From: JAZDJP01 sp043803805 | Lineage (GTDB): Bacteria > Planctomycetota > JAZDJP01 | DNA length: 64,000 nucleotides | Assembly (NCBI GenBank): GCA_043803805.1 | Contig: JAZDJP010000104.1 | Span: forward strand, 1 to 64,000 | Reading direction: 5' to 3' | Shown: piece by piece, positions 32,280 to 41,028 of the stretch | Position numbering within the stretch: position 1 is the stretch's first letter | Layout of the letters: every line of letters begins with the position of its first letter | Made by a program: the position numbers and the translations under genes | Notes under the pieces: model-generated | Databases searched by the model: none | What the model was told of the DNA's origin: nothing | Seen by the model: only the letters and a program-made list of their open reading frames with translations

Positions 32280-34073
32280 TCATCCCGGCGTTTCCGCCTG
32301 CCGCGTCCCCGTTTGCTCTTCATGGATGCCGTGGAAATAGCCGCGGCGCCGCAATAATTCCTCCGCCGTGCCCTGTTCGATGATGCGTCCGCCGTCCAGG
32401 ACAATGATCCGGTGGCATCGCATGACCGACGAGATGCGGTGGCTGATGATGATGGCGGTGCGGCGTCCCTTCCCGGCGGGGTTCGGCCGGCTTTCGAGGA
32501 TTTTCCAGAGCGTTTCCTGGAGGCGCGCCTCCGTCTCCGAATCCAGGGCGCTCGTGCAGTTATCCAGAACGAGCAGTTCCGGCTTGGTGAGAAGCGCCCG
32601 GGCGATGGAGATGCGTTGCTTCTGCCCGCCGGAAAGCGAGAGCCCGTGTTCTCCGACCCGCGCGAGAAGGCGTTCCGGGATCTCCCGCACAAAGCCGGCC
32701 GCCTCCGCCTCCTCGAGAGCCTCCCAGATGCGTTCCTCCGGGACGTCGCCCTGGGCGTAGCGCACGTTGTCGCGGAGGGGGCCCGAGAAAAGAATGACGT
32801 CCTGGGGCACGAGGCCGAAGACGCGCCTGAGGTCGCCGAGGTTCCAGTCGGCCAGCGGTTTTCCATTCACGAGAATCCGCCCCTCCGTCGGCTCGTAGAA
32901 CCGCAGCAGAAGCGCCATGAGCGTGCTCTTCCCGGCGCCGCTGGGGCCCACGAGCCCCAGCGCCTCGCCCGCCGCCAGACGGAAGGAGACCTGACGCAGG
33001 ACCCACGGGAGGTTCGCGCCGTACCGGAACGAGACCTTTTCGAAGACGATCCCGCGGAGCGGTTCACGGAGCGGCACGGCGCCCGGGTTGTTATGAATGG
33101 TGAGCGGTTCGTCGAGAAGGCGGAATACCTTCGACAGAGACCCGCTTGCCGAGGCGATCTGTTGCTGGAGGTTGCAGATCTGGAGAACCGCCGGCCACAG
33201 CGCCTGGAAGTAGCCGTAGAAGGCCACGATGGTGCCGAGGGTGGTTCGCCCCTGGATGTAGAGCCAGCCGCCCAGGACGAATACGATGATGTAACCGAAG
33301 TGGATGGTAAGCCCGTTCCAGAATCCGTAAAGCGCCCCGAGGTGGTTCGATTCCATGTGGATGTCGCGGTGGAGCATGACGCGCTGGCGGAAACGGTCCG
33401 CCTCCAGTTCCTCCTGGGCGAAGGACCGGACCACCCGCACCGCGCCGATCTTCTCGGAGACCATTCCGGAGAGGATGCCCCAGTTCTCGCGGCCGCGTTG
33501 GCCCGCCTCGATGATGCGGGGGCGGAGCAAAAAATAGATGATCACGGTAATGGGGAAGACGATCGTGATGGCCGCCGTCAGCGGCAGGCTCATCCGGGCG
33601 AGGATGACGTAGCCCCCGAGCACGGTGAATGCGTTGGCGGAGGCGTTGATGACGCCCGCCGTCAGCGTCTGGGTGATGGTGTCCGGGTCGCTCACGGCCG
33701 TGGTGAGGAGCCGCCCCGCGTGGGAGGCGTCGTAGAAGGCCTGGGGGAGCGCCAGGAGGTGATCCGCCACCCGCGTCCGGATGCGTTGCGTCACCACCAC
33801 CAGGAGCTGGTAGAGCGCCCGGTTGAAGAAATACAGAAGCAGAAAATTCAACCCGATGACCGCGAATCCCGATCCGAGGAGGACGAGCGCCAGATCCAGG
33901 CTGGGCCGGGGGTTGATGAGGACCTGGTCCACGAGGATCTTCATGGAGAAGGGCCACCACAGCCCCAGCCCGGCGCGGACGAGGACGAGGATCGTGAGGA
34001 TCGCGACCACCGTCCGGTAAGGCAGGACGAACTCGCGGAGAAAACGCCCGAAATAGCGGCCGGAGGATTTCAT
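32280..34073 (-). CDS. ABC exporter half-transporter with degenerate Walker B (subunit A)
   Basis: A 597-residue type IV exporter half: six-helix membrane domain (about 1-310) and NBD (about 340-590). Walker A GPSGAGKSTLMALLL, canonical signature LSLSGGQKQRISIARAL and switch His ISHRISS are present. The Walker B reads LLVLDNCTSALDSETE, with Asn in place of the catalytic Glu. It should pair with the upstream gene product, whose NBD has the opposite defect. ATG 34073 overlaps the partner's stop (ATGA). Substrate unknown: lipid, peptide or drug. Confidence 0.87.
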   Translation of the reverse strand: MKSSGRYFGRFLREFVLPYRTVVAILTILVLVRAGLGLWWPFSMKILVDQVLINPRPSLDLALVLLGSGFAVIGLNFLLLYFFNRALYQLLVVVTQRIRTRVADHLLALPQAFYDASHAGRLLTTAVSDPDTITQTLTAGVINASANAFTVLGGYVILARMSLPLTAAITIVFPITVIIYFLLRPRIIEAGQRGRENWGILSGMVSEKIGAVRVVRSFAQEELEADRFRQRVMLHRDIHMESNHLGALYGFWNGLTIHFGYIIVFVLGGWLYIQGRTTLGTIVAFYGYFQALWPAVLQICNLQQQIASASGSLSKVFRLLDEPLTIHNNPGAVPLREPLRGIVFEKVSFRYGANLPWVLRQVSFRLAAGEALGLVGPSGAGKSTLMALLLRFYEPTEGRILVNGKPLADWNLGDLRRVFGLVPQDVILFSGPLRDNVRYAQGDVPEERIWEALEEAEAAGFVREIPERLLARVGEHGLSLSGGQKQRISIARALLTKPELLVLDNCTSALDSETEARLQETLWKILESRPNPAGKGRRTAIIISHRISSVMRCHRIIVLDGGRIIEQGTAEELLRRRGYFHGIHEEQTGTRQAETPG

Positions 34074-35845
34074 CCCTTTTCCCCGGCGGTTCGATGGTCC
34101 TTCGGTGTTTCCGTGGTCCGTATGAAGTAATGCGTCCGGTAGAGCCGGCGGTAGGCCGACGCCGGATTCCGGAGGAGATCCCCCGGATTCCCCGCCTCGA
34201 GCATCCGCCCGCGTTCGAGGACCACCACGAGGTCGCATTGCCGGATGGTCGAGAGCCGGTGGGCGATGATGATGGCCGTCCGGCCCTTCAGGAGTTCGCG
34301 CACCGCCTCCTGGAACTTCCGTTCGTCATCGGAATCGAGGGAACTCGTGGCCTCGTCGAGGATCACGATGCTCGGGTCCGTGAGAAGCGTCCGCGCGATG
34401 ACGAGGCGCTGGGCCTCGCCCTCCGACGGGTGGATGCCCTCATCCCCGCCGATCCGCGTGTCGAGGCCGTCGGGGAGCGACCGCACATAATCGTCCACCT
34501 GGGCCACGGTGAGCACCCGCCAGAGGTCCGCCTCCGGTGCGTCCGGGCGTCCGTAGGCGATGTTGACCCGCATCGTGTCCTGGAACAGGACGACGTCCTG
34601 GGGGACCACGCCGATGTTGCGGCGCAGGTCCCGCGGGTGGATGTCGGCGGCATTCAGCCCGTCCATGAGAATGGCCCCGGACTGCGGCCGGTAGAAACCC
34701 TGCAGGAGGTGGACGATGGTGCTCTTGCCGGAGCCGGTGTGTCCGACGAGGGCGACATTCCTTCCGGGCGCGATGCGGAGGTCCAGGTCCTCGAGTACCG
34801 GCCGGTTCTTTTCGTACTCGAAATTGACGTGTTCAAAGCGTATCTCCCCCTTGAGGCGGGTGACGTGCCGGCGGCCTTCCTGGCGGCCGGCCTCCTCGAC
34901 CTGATCCAGGATTTTCCGAATGCGATCCGAGGAGGCCGAGGACTGCTGCCAGGTGTTCACCAGGCTGAAGAGCCCCTGGACCGGGGTGAGGATGAACCCG
35001 ATGAGCCCCCCGAGGCTGAGGAGTTCCCCGAGCTGGAGGTGTCCGGCGAGGACCAGGAGGCATCCGATCGCGAAGGCCGTGTGGCGGCTCACCTCGGCCG
35101 TGAATCCGCCCAGGACATTCATGGTCGTGCCGAACATGGACGTCCGGTACCATTGGTCCAGGGCGTCGTGGCCGAGGACGTGGTGGCGGATGGCCTCCCG
35201 CCGTTCGCGGGTGAATGCCTGGATGACGGCCATCCCCTGGAGTTTCTCGCCCCAGTTGCCCCAGAGGCGGTCGGAGGACTTCCGCCAGAGCCGGGCGGAC
35301 TTCCGGACGATGGGGATGAAGCGGAAAAAGATGATCGCGTAGGCCGGGATGAACGTGATGACCACCAGCGCGAGCGGGCCGTTCCACAGGGCGAGGATGA
35401 CCAGGCTCACCACTCCCATCACGACCTGGAGCGACACGTTCACGAGCTCGCGGCCCACCAGGTTCAGGAGGTTGCGGGTGTCATTCGTGACACGGTTGAC
35501 GATGTCGCCGCTCATGGACTTGTCGAAGAAGCGGATGGAGAGGCGGTGGAGCTTTTCGTACACGGCGGCGCGGAGGTTCGCGACGACCGTCTCGATGATG
35601 AAGGCCGTCCCCTGGACTCCGGTGTAGTACAGCATGTGGAGTCCGAGCGCGTAGACAAGGTAGGCGCCGGCGAAGAGCCATACGGCGGGGAGCGATTTCG
35701 ACGGGAGGGTGTGATCCACGTAGATCTTCACGGCCAGAGGCGTCAGGATGCCGGCCATGAAGTACGCCCCGTAGATGAAGAACCAGAACGCGATCCGTCT
35801 CCGGAAGGGGCGGAAGAAGGGGATGAAATAAAGGAGCGAGTTCAC
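34070..35845 (-). CDS. ABC exporter half-transporter with degenerate signature (subunit B)
   Basis: A 591-residue exporter half. Walker A GHTGSGKSTIVHLL, Walker B with intact Glu (IVILDEATSSLDSDDE) and H-loop IIAHRLS are normal. The signature motif reads HPSEGEAQRLVIAR instead of LSGGQ. The GTG at 35845 overlaps the preceding stop (GTGA), which supports it over upstream in-frame ATGs. The C-terminal ~15 residues (TTETPKDHRTAGEKG) come from the CCGTGTTTCCGTGG repeat family, so the native end has been altered. Confidence 0.86.
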   Translation of the reverse strand: MNSLLYFIPFFRPFRRRIAFWFFIYGAYFMAGILTPLAVKIYVDHTLPSKSLPAVWLFAGAYLVYALGLHMLYYTGVQGTAFIIETVVANLRAAVYEKLHRLSIRFFDKSMSGDIVNRVTNDTRNLLNLVGRELVNVSLQVVMGVVSLVILALWNGPLALVVITFIPAYAIIFFRFIPIVRKSARLWRKSSDRLWGNWGEKLQGMAVIQAFTRERREAIRHHVLGHDALDQWYRTSMFGTTMNVLGGFTAEVSRHTAFAIGCLLVLAGHLQLGELLSLGGLIGFILTPVQGLFSLVNTWQQSSASSDRIRKILDQVEEAGRQEGRRHVTRLKGEIRFEHVNFEYEKNRPVLEDLDLRIAPGRNVALVGHTGSGKSTIVHLLQGFYRPQSGAILMDGLNAADIHPRDLRRNIGVVPQDVVLFQDTMRVNIAYGRPDAPEADLWRVLTVAQVDDYVRSLPDGLDTRIGGDEGIHPSEGEAQRLVIARTLLTDPSIVILDEATSSLDSDDERKFQEAVRELLKGRTAIIIAHRLSTIRQCDLVVVLERGRMLEAGNPGDLLRNPASAYRRLYRTHYFIRTTETPKDHRTAGEKG

Positions 35846-36060
35846 GCGCGGAGGAATCCAAAGATGACGCGGGATCCGATGCGGACCACAGGCTTTGTCA
35901 GCGGCAGATCGCGCCGGCCGCACCGGAAGATGAAGGCGGGTTTGGTCTCTCCGGGGAGGTTGGAGTAGACCCGGACGGGACCGTCCTCGTGCACGGGATT
36001 CCTTTCCCAGTGCGCCAGCGTTTCATGCGGGTCCGGCGGAGATGTCGAGGGCTCAGACAT
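35842..36060 (-). CDS. Small hypothetical protein upstream of the ABC exporter
   Basis: A 72-residue protein (77 if the ATG at 36075 is used) with no signal or helices. HETLAHWERNPVHEDGPVRVYSNLPGETKPAFIFRCGRRD suggests a small beta fold. No family was recognised. Its stop overlaps the GTG of the ABC subunit, so it is cotranscribed and coupled with the exporter. Confidence 0.5.
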   Translation of the reverse strand: MSEPSTSPPDPHETLAHWERNPVHEDGPVRVYSNLPGETKPAFIFRCGRRDLPLTKPVVRIGSRVIFGFLRA

Positions 36061-36135
36061 GGGGAAAAGGATCATGCCGATAATCCGCTGTTCCCTCTTC
36101 CCGGGAAACGTGTTTTTTCGGGGTCCTCGTGCGCA

Positions 36136-37917
36136 TCAGTCGTTCGGCCGGGGCGTCTTCCGGTTCTGGGCTTTGTACACGTTCACCTCCGTGAGCACTT
36201 GTGTGATGCCCCCGCGTTTTTCCGGCGGGTACTCGGGGATCCAGCGGAGTTCGTCCGCCGGAAGATTCTGGAGGCTGAGGTAGAGCGACTCGGCGTCATC
36301 GAGGAGTTTCGTGGTGGCGTCGAAATCCCCCTTGTCGAGGATAAGCGTTTTCGCCTCGCGCACCTTCTGGTTGGCCAAGAGCAGTTTGTCGCGCTTGGCC
36401 TTGACGGGCGCCCACCAGCCCTCCCAGGCGGATCGGCTCGCGCCGAGGTTGCGGCCCGTGATGGCTCCCAGCGATCGCGCGGCGGCCTCGGCCACGGTCG
36501 GATCCGTGTCGCCGACCATTTTCACCAGGGCATCCACCGCCGCCCCGGACTTTGTGCTTTCGAGGGCCGCCGCGGCCATGCGCCGGGCCTGGGCGTTGGG
36601 CGAGGAGAGGATCTTGATGACGTCCTCCACGTTCGCCCCCAGGTCGCGCTTCCGGATGAGCGCCGCGGCCTTCTCGGCGATGGCGCGGTCCGGGCGTTTG
36701 ATCAGGGACAGGAGCGTCTGGAGCGCGGGGATGTTTTCCTTCGGCCTGTCGGCGAGTTCCAGGACGTTGTCGGCCTCCTTGCGGACGGCCTCGTCCGCAT
36801 CCGCGAGGGCCTCGAACACCGCGCGCAGCGCCTTGTCGCTTTCCAGGAGCCGCAGAAGCCCGACGGCGTGGAGGCGCACGTGGGCCTCGGGGCGCTTGAG
36901 AAATTCCACGAGGTCGGTTGTCGTGTCCCCCGGCAGGAGGGGGATGAGGGTGCGGATGGAATCCGTCGCCGCGGCGGAGATTTCCGGGTTGGTGTCGCCC
37001 ACGGCCTTGAGGAGATCGAAGGCCACCTTGGGCGTGGGGGCGTTCTGAATGGCCTTGAGGGCGGTCTTTCGGATCTCGAGGTCCGCGTCGCCGAGGGCGC
37101 GGGCCAGGGCGACGGAGGCCTGCGGTTTGTGCATGGCGCCCAGGGCCTTCACTGTGTTCATGCGCACCCCGGCGTCCGTATCGGCCAGGAGTTCGGAGAG
37201 GGCCGGGATGGCCTCGTCCCCGTAGCGGCCGAAGGCCTTCACGGCGAAGGACCGCTGGGGCTCCGCGCTCGCCCGGAGGAAGGTGAGGAGGGTTTGCTCG
37301 CTTTCCGCGGATTGAATTTCGCCCAGCGTGGTGATGACCCCGGCCTGGTAGCCGATGCCCTCGTTGGGGATCCGCGCGAGGAGATCCGCCACGATGGCGC
37401 CCCCGCGGGAGGCCAATCCCTGGATGGCAACGTTCTTTTCCGGGTCCAGGGTGTCGAGGGTGATGGTGACCGGGAGCGCGGCCAGTTCGTCCATCCAGGT
37501 CTTCTTCTGCCACCACTGCCAAGTTTTCACGCCGGTGACGGTCAGAATGACGATGGCCCCGAGGATGAGCCACGTGGCGTGTTTTTTGATGGACCTGCGG
37601 TTCACCGCGCCGACGATCTCCTTCATTTCCTCTTTCGCGTCGTTGAGGGCCGCCCTGCCGGCGGCCGAGGTCTCGGCCCGCCTCACTTCACGCCGCACCC
37701 GCTGGTGGACGAGGGATCGGAGGCGCCGGCTTCCCGGAGGGGGGAGTTTCGGCCCGGGCTTCGGGGTATTGGGGGCCGGCGGATTGGCGGGCTTCGGAAC
37801 GTTGGGGACCGGTGGATTGGCAGGATTCGGGGCGGGGGGAGTCGGCGGATTCGCGGCATTCGGAGTGGGAGGGACTGGCGGATTGGCGGGTTTGGGAGCG
37901 GGGGAGGTGTCGGTCAT
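36136..37917 (-). CDS. HEAT-repeat membrane protein with NPPxP tail
   Basis: A 593-residue protein. Residues 1-60 are a low-complexity Pro/Asn/Ala tract (repeated ANPPxP/NPxNPP units). A basic segment follows, then one transmembrane helix (about 113-132, ATWLILGAIVILTVTG). Residues about 165-500 are HEAT-like helical repeats (DADLEIRKTALKAIQNA, DTNPEISAAATDSIRTL, DADEAVRKEADNVLELA, DTDPTVAEAAARSLGAI). The topology suggests a cytoplasmic Pro-rich arm and an extracytoplasmic scaffold for protein-protein contacts. Function unknown. Confidence 0.7.
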   Translation of the reverse strand: MTDTSPAPKPANPPVPPTPNAANPPTPPAPNPANPPVPNVPKPANPPAPNTPKPGPKLPPPGSRRLRSLVHQRVRREVRRAETSAAGRAALNDAKEEMKEIVGAVNRRSIKKHATWLILGAIVILTVTGVKTWQWWQKKTWMDELAALPVTITLDTLDPEKNVAIQGLASRGGAIVADLLARIPNEGIGYQAGVITTLGEIQSAESEQTLLTFLRASAEPQRSFAVKAFGRYGDEAIPALSELLADTDAGVRMNTVKALGAMHKPQASVALARALGDADLEIRKTALKAIQNAPTPKVAFDLLKAVGDTNPEISAAATDSIRTLIPLLPGDTTTDLVEFLKRPEAHVRLHAVGLLRLLESDKALRAVFEALADADEAVRKEADNVLELADRPKENIPALQTLLSLIKRPDRAIAEKAAALIRKRDLGANVEDVIKILSSPNAQARRMAAAALESTKSGAAVDALVKMVGDTDPTVAEAAARSLGAITGRNLGASRSAWEGWWAPVKAKRDKLLLANQKVREAKTLILDKGDFDATTKLLDDAESLYLSLQNLPADELRWIPEYPPEKRGGITQVLTEVNVYKAQNRKTPRPND

Positions 37918-38223
37918 TGCGGGACCTCGAAAACGCGGGGTTGGTGTGTCATCGGGAGCCCATCATACCATCGCGCGCGGAAACGGCAACGGGTTGGGGA
38001 AACGCGACAGATGAAAACACGAAATCGTTTCGGTTCCCGCCGCGGGGATAGACGGAGGAGGCTCACTGGGCCGGCGCGTCTGCGGGGACACCACGGAAAC
38101 ACGGAGCGCACCGGGAGGTGGTGCGGGGTGAAGGTGAACGTAGGCCCTTCGTGATTCCGTGGCTATTCCGTGTTTCCGTGGTGCGGCATTGACATATCCC
38201 CGCCCGGGGCGCAGAATGACATC
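37918..38223. other. Gene-free stretch: divergent promoters and CCGTGTTTCC repeats
   Basis: It contains a promoter for the HEAT gene (minus: TTGCCG 37989-37984, 16 bases, TATGAT 37967-37962), CACCACGGAAACACGGA and GAAAACACGAAATCG words, CCGTGTTTCCGTGGTG (38167-38183) and the leaderless promoter of the 38224 gene. No gene is seen. Confidence 0.6.
38189..38217 (+). promoter_or_regulatory. Leaderless promoter of the 38224 gene
   Basis: -35 TTGACA (38189-38194), exact 17-base spacer, -10 CAGAAT (38212-38217), then 6 bases to the ATG at 38224. Confidence 0.55.
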
Positions 38224-38556
38224 ATGGGTGCCGATACCCCCAATACGCGGTTGACACGCAAACACCATCTGTTGATTCTTGCTATCGCAGCGATCGTTGA
38301 AGGACTGCTTTTTATTTCCTGTGGGTATTTACAGGGGAGAGGATCAGGTCATGACGTTTATCCTCATCTATTTCATATGCCTTCAGTGATTATTGTCTTT
38401 TTTGTTGGAGTTTTGTTAGGGGTCAGGAATTGGTCGGATGGTTTATTTCTATCTCTTGTCTTTATTGGACAAACAGCGTTTTATTATGGTCTTCTGTGGT
38501 TTTTCACTTGGGTTTGTTTTCGTACAAAAAAGGGAATTCCGCGGTTGCGAAGTTGA
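38224..38556 (+). CDS. Small AT-rich membrane protein
   Basis: A 110-residue protein with three hydrophobic helices (ILAIAAIVEGLLFISCGYL; VIIVFFVGVLLGVRNW; LFLSLVFIGQTAFYYGLLWFFTWVC) and a basic tail. No family was recognised. Composition is AT-rich against its surroundings. The ATG lies 6 bases after a -10 box and has no ribosome binding site. Confidence 0.55.
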   Translation: MGADTPNTRLTRKHHLLILAIAAIVEGLLFISCGYLQGRGSGHDVYPHLFHMPSVIIVFFVGVLLGVRNWSDGLFLSLVFIGQTAFYYGLLWFFTWVCFRTKKGIPRLRS

Positions 38557-38639
38557 AGGAACTTTATTCCAGATAGGTTTCCTTCAACTCTGAACTCAGC
38601 ACTCAGAACTCTTGCTGATGTGAGATATGAGGGACGAAA

Positions 38640-39068
38640 ATGGTTTTCCATGATCATGCTTTCCGGGTGCGCTACGCGGAGACCGACCAGATGGGCGTGG
38701 TGTATTACGCCCATCATTTGGTGTGGTTCGAGGCGGGGCGGACGGAGTTTTTCCGGGCGCTGGGCCTTCCTTACACGGAACTCGAGGCGAAGGGGATCTT
38801 CCTTCCCGTCGGCGAGGCCGGTTGCCGGTACCTTGCCCCGGCCCGTTACGACGACGAACTCGTCGTCCGGACCTGGGTGAGCGAGATGGGGAAGGCGGCG
38901 CTACGACTGTCGTACATCATCCGGCGGAAATCGGACGGCACACGCATCGCCGGGGGATTCACCCGGCATTTGTTCGTCAACCGGGACTTCCGTCCCATCC
39001 GGGCGCCCGCGGAGGTGGTGGCGAGGGTGGAGGTGCGGGAGGCGGAACCCGTGGAGGGAGTGGCGTAG
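38640..39068 (+). CDS. ybgC: Acyl-CoA thioesterase, YbgC/4-hydroxybenzoyl-CoA thioesterase type
   Basis: A 142-residue single hotdog-fold protein. VRYAETDQMGVVYYAHHLVWFEAGRTEFFR is the YbgC signature, with Asp and the Y-x-x-H/W-F-E catalytic region. EAGCRYLAPARYDDELVVRTWV is the second conserved strand pair. It hydrolyses short- or branched-chain acyl-CoA. In many bacteria it is coupled to Tol-Pal, but no tol genes are seen here. GAGGGA lies upstream of the ATG. Confidence 0.88.
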   Translation: MVFHDHAFRVRYAETDQMGVVYYAHHLVWFEAGRTEFFRALGLPYTELEAKGIFLPVGEAGCRYLAPARYDDELVVRTWVSEMGKAALRLSYIIRRKSDGTRIAGGFTRHLFVNRDFRPIRAPAEVVARVEVREAEPVEGVA

Positions 39069-39073
39069 GGGAA

Positions 39074-39115
39074 AGTCGGCGAGTCAGCGAGTCGCCGAGT
39101 CTGAAAGTCTTGGGG
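39074..39115 (+). repeat. GAGTC repeat tract, near-identical to 40898-40942
   Basis: GGCGAGTCAGCGAGTCGCCG followed by AGTCTGAAAGTCTTGGGGGC. The surrounding roughly 65 bases (39068-39132) recur almost unchanged at 40895-40962, both ending in GGCCGGATGAAATTCC. Confidence 0.8.
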
Positions 39116-39119
39116 GCCG

Positions 39120-39245
39120 GATGAAATTCCGATCCTCCTCCGCGCAAGGCGCTTCCGACTTCGCCAAGGCTTCGTCGGACAGGTCGGAGGACCCTGCGAA
39201 GCCCTTGGGCGAAGCAGGGATGCCGAATTTCGAATTCCGAATTCG
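39120..39245 (+). repeat. REP-like double-hairpin element, copy 3 (expanded)
   Basis: The same ends as 24703-24790, but the first stem is enlarged by CTTCCGACTTCGCCAAGG and CTTCGTCGGACAGGTCGGAG segments. The CCCTGC ... GCAGGG stem is conserved. Confidence 0.75.
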
Positions 39246-39401
39246 GAATAACTCCCGAACTCCTGAACTCGCGAACGCGTTATTCCGTGTTTCCGTGTTA
39301 TTTTTCGTGTTTTCGTGGTGTCCCCGCAGACGTCCCGGCCCGGCGGGTAATCCCCGTCTATCCCCGCAGCAAGAACCGCAGCGATTTCGTGTTTCCGTGA
39401 C

Positions 39402-39893
39402 TCACGGCAGCATATTGACGAATTGGAGGGGAATCTCGAGGTTCTGGGCCCGGAGCATCGCGATGACGGCCTGGAGGTCGTCAATTTTTTTTCCGGAAAC
39501 GCGGACCTGAACATCCTGGATCGCCGGCTGGACCTTGAGCCCCATCGCCTTGATCAGTTTGACGATGGCGTGCGCGGTGTCCTTTTCGATGCCTTCCTTC
39601 AGAGAGACGTCCATCTTGAGCATGCCCTGGGAGGTGGGTTCCGGCTCCTTGAAGTCGAGGGCGCGCGTGTCCACTTTCCGCCGGGCGAAACTCCCGATGA
39701 GCGTTTCCTTCACCGCCCGGAGCTTCATGTCGTCTTCCGTCAGGACGTGGATCTTTTTTTCCGTTTTGTCGAGCGTGATCGCCGTTTTGGAATTTCGAAA
39801 ATCAAATCGCGTGAGAATGATCTTCCGCGCGATGTTGATCGCGTTGTCCACTTCCTGAAAGTCCACCTTGCTCACGACGTCGAAGGATGGCAT
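39402..39893 (-). CDS. yajQ: YajQ-family nucleotide-binding protein
   Basis: A 163-residue member of the YajQ family (two ferredoxin-like domains). MPSFDVVSKVDFQEVDNAINIARKIILTRFDFRNSK and VQVRVSGKKIDDLQAVIAMLRAQNLEIPLQFVNML are diagnostic ends. Members bind nucleotides, cyclic di-GMP in some species. Length is typical. AAGGAG lies upstream. Confidence 0.93.
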   Translation of the reverse strand: MPSFDVVSKVDFQEVDNAINIARKIILTRFDFRNSKTAITLDKTEKKIHVLTEDDMKLRAVKETLIGSFARRKVDTRALDFKEPEPTSQGMLKMDVSLKEGIEKDTAHAIVKLIKAMGLKVQPAIQDVQVRVSGKKIDDLQAVIAMLRAQNLEIPLQFVNMLP

Positions 39894-39942
39894 GGGGCTC
39901 CTTTTTCAATAAACCCGCGGACGTTGTCGAATCGCGGCGGTT

Positions 39943-39970
39943 ACGATACCATAAATCGGCTCCAAAGCAA
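39943..39970 (-). promoter_or_regulatory. yajQ promoter
   Basis: Minus strand: -35 TTGCTT (39970-39965), 16-base spacer, -10 TATCGT (39948-39943). Confidence 0.5.
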
Positions 39971-40016
39971 CGAGGCGGACCGCCGGTGTCCCGGGACAAT
40001 TCCCGTTCTTTCCTTT

Positions 40017-40045
40017 TTGACGGGTGTGCTAAAATATGGTACACT
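40017..40045 (+). promoter_or_regulatory. Leaderless promoter of the HTH/nucleotidyltransferase pair
   Basis: -35 TTGACG (40017-40022), exact 17-base spacer, -10 TACACT (40040-40045), then 6 bases to the ATG at 40052. GTGT (40024-40027) and ACAC (40041-40044) form an inverted pair across the promoter, a possible autoregulatory operator. Confidence 0.65.
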
Positions 40046-40051
40046 TCCGCC

Positions 40052-40408
40052 ATGCGGTTGTCAGAGGAGAATCTCAAGGCATTGTGCGGGGCGAAGGGGC
40101 TGACGCTCGGCGCGCTTCTGGCGCAGGCGGGGGTGAGCCGGACGGCCTATTACGCCATGCGCCGGAAGGCGAGCGTCCTGCCGCGGTCGGTGCGGGCCAT
40201 TGCGGAGAGCCTGGGCGTCCCCCCGTCCGGAATTCTCGACGAGGCGGAGCCGGTGGAGATCCGGGCGACACGCGTCCGGGCGGAAGTGGACCGGATTGCC
40301 CGGTGGCACCCGGATGTGGACCGGGACACCCTTCGGCACACGCTTGTTCTTCTTGAGGAACCGCCCCTGGAACGGTTACGGAGGGCCCTGCGGCGTGGCC
40401 AGGCATGA
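40052..40408 (+). CDS. HTH protein, candidate antitoxin
   Basis: A 118-residue protein with an XRE-like HTH at about 18-58 (TLGALLAQAGVSRTAYYAMRRKASVLPRSVRAIAESLGVPP) and a helical C-terminus (RVRAEVDRIARWHPDVDRDTLRHTLVLLEE). Its 3' end overlaps the start of the next gene, a nucleotidyltransferase, by 14 bases. This HTH-plus-nucleotidyltransferase layout is what toxin-antitoxin pairs of the nucleotidyltransferase class show. The antitoxin role is inferred. Confidence 0.65.
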   Translation: MRLSEENLKALCGAKGLTLGALLAQAGVSRTAYYAMRRKASVLPRSVRAIAESLGVPPSGILDEAEPVEIRATRVRAEVDRIARWHPDVDRDTLRHTLVLLEEPPLERLRRALRRGQA

Positions 40409-40931
40409 GATTCTTTCCGACCGTGAAATCGCGTTCCTCCGGGAACTGGATCATCGCGGGGTGAAGTTTCTGATTGTGGGGCTTGCGGCCGCCACCCTTC
40501 AAGGCGCTCCCGTGGTCACCCAGGATGTGGATCTTTGGTTCCGCGATCTGGGAGATCCGCGAATCCGGCAGGCGCTCCGGAAATTCGGGGGGACATACGT
40601 GCCTCCGCTCCGGTTGAATCCCCCGATGATGGCCGGGAAGGGGCTGGAACTGTTCGACATCGTCATGACGATGCACGGTCTGGGGACGTTTGATGAGGAA
40701 TGGGCGGGCGCCCTCGAGATCCGCATCGGCCGGTTCCGGGCGCACGTCCTTCCCCTGGATCGGATCATCCGCAGCAAGTCGGTCCTGCGGCGGCCCAAGG
40801 ACAAACGTGTCCTCCCGGTGCTCCGGGATGTCTGGAAGACGCTTCAGGCGAGGCGAAGAGGAAGGGGACAGTCGGTGGTGAATCGTGGTCAGAAGGGGAA
40901 AGTCGGCGAGTCAGCGAGTCGCCGAGTCTGA
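40395..40931 (+). CDS. Nucleotidyltransferase-fold protein, candidate toxin
   Basis: A 178-residue protein starting at GTG 40395. FLIVGLAAATLQGAPVVTQDVDLWFRD carries the superfamily G...D-x-D pattern, though the first glycine pair is replaced by GLA. The C-terminal basic region (DRIIRSKSVLRRPKDKRVLPVLRDVW) is typical of this family. The last ~12 residues (KGKVGESASRRV) are encoded by the intergenic GAGTC repeat, so the original stop was lost or displaced. Confidence 0.65.
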   Translation: MARHEILSDREIAFLRELDHRGVKFLIVGLAAATLQGAPVVTQDVDLWFRDLGDPRIRQALRKFGGTYVPPLRLNPPMMAGKGLELFDIVMTMHGLGTFDEEWAGALEIRIGRFRAHVLPLDRIIRSKSVLRRPKDKRVLPVLRDVWKTLQARRRGRGQSVVNRGQKGKVGESASRRV

Positions 40932-40942
40932 AAGTCTTTGGG
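40898..40942 (+). repeat. GAGTC repeat tract overlapping a gene end
   Basis: GGCGAGTCAGCGAGTCGCCG followed by AGTCTGAAAGTC. It supplies the C-terminal codons and the stop of the nucleotidyltransferase gene. Confidence 0.8.
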
Positions 40943-41028
40943 GCCGGATGAAATTCCGAATTCCGATTGTGGTGTTCGTTTCCCTTCCGTGTTTCCCGTG
41001 GCCCCGTTCCGTGTTTCCGTGGTGACGC

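Noticed and set aside
34094..38154. Two open frames of 624 and 721 residues antisense to the ABC and HEAT genes
   Set aside because: Glu/Gly/Val-rich shadow translations; the sense strand encodes clear ABC and HEAT motifs.
40024..40044. The GTGT/ACAC pair as a certain operator
   Set aside because: Only 4-base arms; kept as a note in the promoter entry and not as its own feature.
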